Position numbers and translations under genes: made by a program. A DNA stretch of 47,915 nt, taken from positions 1-47,915 of the forward strand of contig NZ_LFRI01000206.1 in assembly GCF_001447195.1 (NCBI RefSeq). The letters are read 5' to 3'. A model generated the notes under the pieces. The model searched no databases and was not told the origin of the DNA. It saw only the letters and a list, made by a program, of their open reading frames with translations. Below are positions 46,339 through 47,915 of the stretch, one piece after another. Each line of letters begins with the position of its first letter. The stretch's first letter is position 1. Source of the DNA: Aquabacterium parvum. GTDB taxonomy: Bacteria > Pseudomonadota > Gammaproteobacteria > Burkholderiales > Burkholderiaceae_C.

Positions 46339-46827
46339 TCACTCTCGGCCGATGGCGTCAAGTTTGGATTGCAGGGAAAGGGGTTCAAGTTTGTCGATGG
46401 GCAAGGCCAGCAGCAGCTCGATGCGGCGCTTGAGCACGTGCGCCACATCGAGGAAGCGTCGCTGTTGCTCGACCGCGTTGTCGCAAGGCACAGCCGGGTC
46501 GGGCACGCCCCAGTGCGCGGTCATGGGCTGACCAGGCCACACCGGGCAGACCTCGCCTGCGGCGTTGTCGCACACGGTGAACACGAAATCGAGCGCCGGG
46601 GCATCGGGTGCGGCGAACACGTCCCAGCTCTTGGAGCTCATGCCTTCGGCAGGCACGTGCAAGCCGACCAGGGTGGACAGCGCCATCGGGTGCACCTCGC
46701 CCTTGGGGTGGCTGCCCGCCGACCAGGCCCGAAAGCGGCCGTTGCCCAGGTGGTTGGCCAGGGCCTCGGCCAGGATGGAGCGGGCGGAGTTGCCCGTGCA
46801 GATGAACAGAACATTGAACGTGCGCAT
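46339..46827 (-). CDS. arsC: arsenate reductase, LMW-phosphatase (thioredoxin) type, copy 1
   Basis: This 162-residue protein begins MRTFNVLFICTGNSARS, with catalytic Cys10 and the CX5R loop, and has VFTVCDNAAGEVCPVWPG with the two relay cysteines. It reduces arsenate to arsenite with thioredoxin or mycothiol-like donors. The start at 46827 follows GAGG, and an upstream start would overlap arsI. It is 8 nt downstream of arsI and almost contiguous with the second copy. The two copies may differ in redox partner or expression; the sequence cannot tell. Confidence 0.9.
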   Translation of the reverse strand: MRTFNVLFICTGNSARSILAEALANHLGNGRFRAWSAGSHPKGEVHPMALSTLVGLHVPAEGMSSKSWDVFAAPDAPALDFVFTVCDNAAGEVCPVWPGQPMTAHWGVPDPAVPCDNAVEQQRRFLDVAHVLKRRIELLLALPIDKLEPLSLQSKLDAIGRE

Positions 46828-46835
46828 GCCAGACC

Positions 46836-47390
46836 TCAGCAGCAAGAAGAACCAACGGATTTGACGGGGATGCCGATGGGCTTGCCCGCAACGCGCGGTG
46901 TGCAGCAGGCCGATGCGTCGGCAGCCGCTGCGGCGCCAGGGACTGCACTGGCGCTGACAGCCTCCCCGGTCGGCGCAACGCTGGCGGCCTCGTCATTCAC
47001 GGCCGATTCGGCTTCGCGGAACACCGGGATCGAGCCCAGCGTCTGGAAGTGCTCCCAGGGCAGGCCCTGCGGATCGATCACCCAGTGCTTGTCACTTCGG
47101 GCATAGCAGCAGGTGGTGGCGCCCTCGTCGATCAGCGACAGGTCAGCCGCCTGGGCGCGCGCCTTCATGGCGGCCAGGTCGGCGTCGTTGTCCACCTGGA
47201 TGCCCAGGTGGTCAAGCCCGGTGTGGCCATGCCCGCGTGTGGAGATGGCGAAGTTCACCGCCGGGTCGTTGAGCATCCACTTGGCGTAGTCGGCTTCGAC
47301 GCGGGCGGGCTGGGCGCCGAACATCTTCGAATAGAAGTCGATGTTGCGGGCCAGGTCTTGGACGTGAACGTGGACGTGAAAGCGCTTCAT
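46836..47390 (-). CDS. arsI: ArsI/CadI-family VOC protein (C-As lyase-like)
   Basis: ArsI is a vicinal-oxygen-chelate Fe(II) dioxygenase that splits the carbon-arsenic bond of methylarsenite; close relatives are the cadmium-induced CadI proteins. The 184-residue product has MKRFHVHVHVQDL, H61 (GLDHLGIQV), the thiol pair C94-C95 (ATTCCYARSDKHWV) and E113 (PWEHFQTLG), as in ArsI. An Ala/Ser-rich linker from about 125 leads to a Cys-rich end (ACCTPRV, then SSCC) that may bind extra metalloid. It is second in the operon, right after arsR. The lyase activity is inferred from motifs. Confidence 0.85.
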   Translation of the reverse strand: MKRFHVHVHVQDLARNIDFYSKMFGAQPARVEADYAKWMLNDPAVNFAISTRGHGHTGLDHLGIQVDNDADLAAMKARAQAADLSLIDEGATTCCYARSDKHWVIDPQGLPWEHFQTLGSIPVFREAESAVNDEAASVAPTGEAVSASAVPGAAAAADASACCTPRVAGKPIGIPVKSVGSSCC

Positions 47391-47402
47391 GGTGGACCTT
47401 TC

Positions 47403-47738
47403 TCAGCAGGTGGAACAGGGCGAGGCGGGCACACAGGCCGCTTCGTCACAGGGCCGGCCGGCGCAGCAGTGCTCGGTCAGGTAGGACAGCAAGGCGTTCA
47501 TGTGCGCGAACACCGCGCGGTAGATGAGGTGCCGGCCCTCGCGCTCCTGGTCGATCAGGCCGGCGTGGGTCAGCTCTTTGAGGTGAAAGGACAAGGTGGT
47601 GGCCGCCACGCCGAGTTGCTCGGACAAGGCCGTGGGCGTGAGCCCGGCCGGGCCAGCCACCACGAGGGCGCGGAACACGCGCAGGCGCACGGGCTGGGCC
47701 AGGGCGGCCAGGGAGGCGATGACGGTCTCTTCTTCCAT
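47403..47738 (-). CDS. arsR: ArsR-family arsenite-responsive repressor
   Basis: This 111-residue winged-helix repressor has recognition helix VAATTLSFHLKELTHAGL and wing QEREGRHLIYRAV. Arsenite-binding cysteines are at the C-terminus: EHCCAGRPCDEAAC and then CSTC, resembling the C-terminal Cys cluster of Acidithiobacillus ArsR instead of the CxC in the DNA-binding helix of R773 ArsR. It is the first gene of the operon and should autorepress through the palindrome just upstream of its start. MEEETVIASL is the natural start. Confidence 0.92.
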   Translation of the reverse strand: MEEETVIASLAALAQPVRLRVFRALVVAGPAGLTPTALSEQLGVAATTLSFHLKELTHAGLIDQEREGRHLIYRAVFAHMNALLSYLTEHCCAGRPCDEAACVPASPCSTC

Positions 47739-47740
47739 GC

Positions 47741-47764
47741 TTCAATTATTATTGAATAATTGAA
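47741..47764. promoter_or_regulatory. ArsR operator palindrome
   Basis: TTCAATTATT (47741-47750) and AATAATTGAA (47755-47764) form a perfect 10-bp inverted repeat with the spacer ATTG, two bases before the arsR ATG. AT-rich dyads of this form are typical ArsR/SmtB operators. Position over the start region indicates direct autorepression. Confidence 0.8.
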
Positions 47765-47783
47765 TTGGCGCAAGCACGAACTA

Positions 47784-47915
47784 GGGGCTGTTAACACTAA
47801 TTGCAACGCTGGGCATCATGCTGGACACTGCCCGACATGGAGATCACACCCAAGCAATTCGCGCGCATCGAGCATTGCCTTCCACTGCAGCGAGGCAACG
47901 TGAGCCTGTCCAATC
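47784..47915 (+). mobile_element. left end of an IS5-family insertion sequence
   Basis: GGGGCTGTTAACACTAATTG at 47784 looks like the outer end of an IS5-group element: it directly follows CTA, begins with G-rich sequence and precedes a transposase start by about 53 bp. The element continues past the window. It inserted 46 bp upstream of the arsR start. The inverted-repeat length and target duplication cannot be seen here. Confidence 0.6.
47837..47915 (+). CDS. IS5-family transposase, 5' part
   Basis: The first 26 codons read MEITPKQFARIEHCLP followed by LQRGNVSLSN and run off the window. This is the N-terminus common to short IS5-family transposases (often followed by a frameshift to a second part), as known from Burkholderiales. 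Function would be DDE transposition of the element starting at 47784. Completeness unknown because the sequence ends. Confidence 0.75.
   Translation, partial: MEITPKQFARIEHCLPLQRGNVSLSN

Overview
The window looks like a chromosomal segment of a high-GC betaproteobacterium, most likely order Burkholderiales (Leptothrix/Aquabacterium/Ideonella-like). The reasons are high G+C codon use, two proteins with PEP-CTERM sorting tails, an EpsE/Wza-type polysaccharide export protein, an E. coli-type GshA, a MaeB-type malic enzyme and an ArsR/BigR sulfur locus. The genus is inference; no rRNA or tRNA is present to settle it.

Layout. 1-310: the 3' remnant of a PEP-CTERM gene, with a possible insertion-sequence end at the left edge. 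338-6557 (minus): DUF4265, small membrane protein, cupin, MAPEG, two membrane proteins, MscS channel and gshA. 6689-10743: secreted carboxylesterase divergent from an AraC regulator, then aliphatic amidase amiE. 10763-15254: DUF2804 and AraC (minus), then a fatty acid hydroxylase-family protein and an RsmB-type methyltransferase (plus). 15255-15958: gene-free, carrying a 29-bp inverted repeat.

15962-20832 is a lower-GC island of five genes on one strand: PaaA-like diiron protein, radical SAM enzyme, PLP aminotransferase, AraC regulator and MaoC-type hydratase. The first two overlap by ATGA, and so do the last two. It resembles a small self-contained biosynthetic cluster that I cannot match to a known pathway, and it is the best candidate here for an undescribed system.

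20979-28593: polysaccharide export protein, a GGDEF/EAL membrane protein, malic enzyme, DMT transporter and a PEP-CTERM protein. 28686-33771: acyl-CoA dehydrogenase divergent from a PECR-like reductase over a palindrome, then a DUF1295/cyclopropane synthase/exported-protein module behind a 21-bp dyad. 33747-36538 (minus): a periplasmic binding protein and a hybrid histidine kinase broken by one in-frame amber codon. 36708-38839: a BigR-type persulfide locus (dioxygenase, sensor repressor, TauE/SafE permease).

38881-44706: a sigma-54 activator with a long helical C-terminal region, in operon with DUF917 and an Asp/Glu/hydantoin racemase. It is divergent from an HD-GYP gene that has a consensus -24/-12 promoter and an upstream palindrome. 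44713-47738 (minus): an arsenic operon arsR-arsI-arsC-arsC-aqpS-arsC with three arsenate reductases, an aquaglyceroporin and no pump. An IS5-family element begins at 47784 and runs off the right edge.

Starts were chosen from visible ribosome-binding sites and family length. Domain names come from sequence recognition without a database search.
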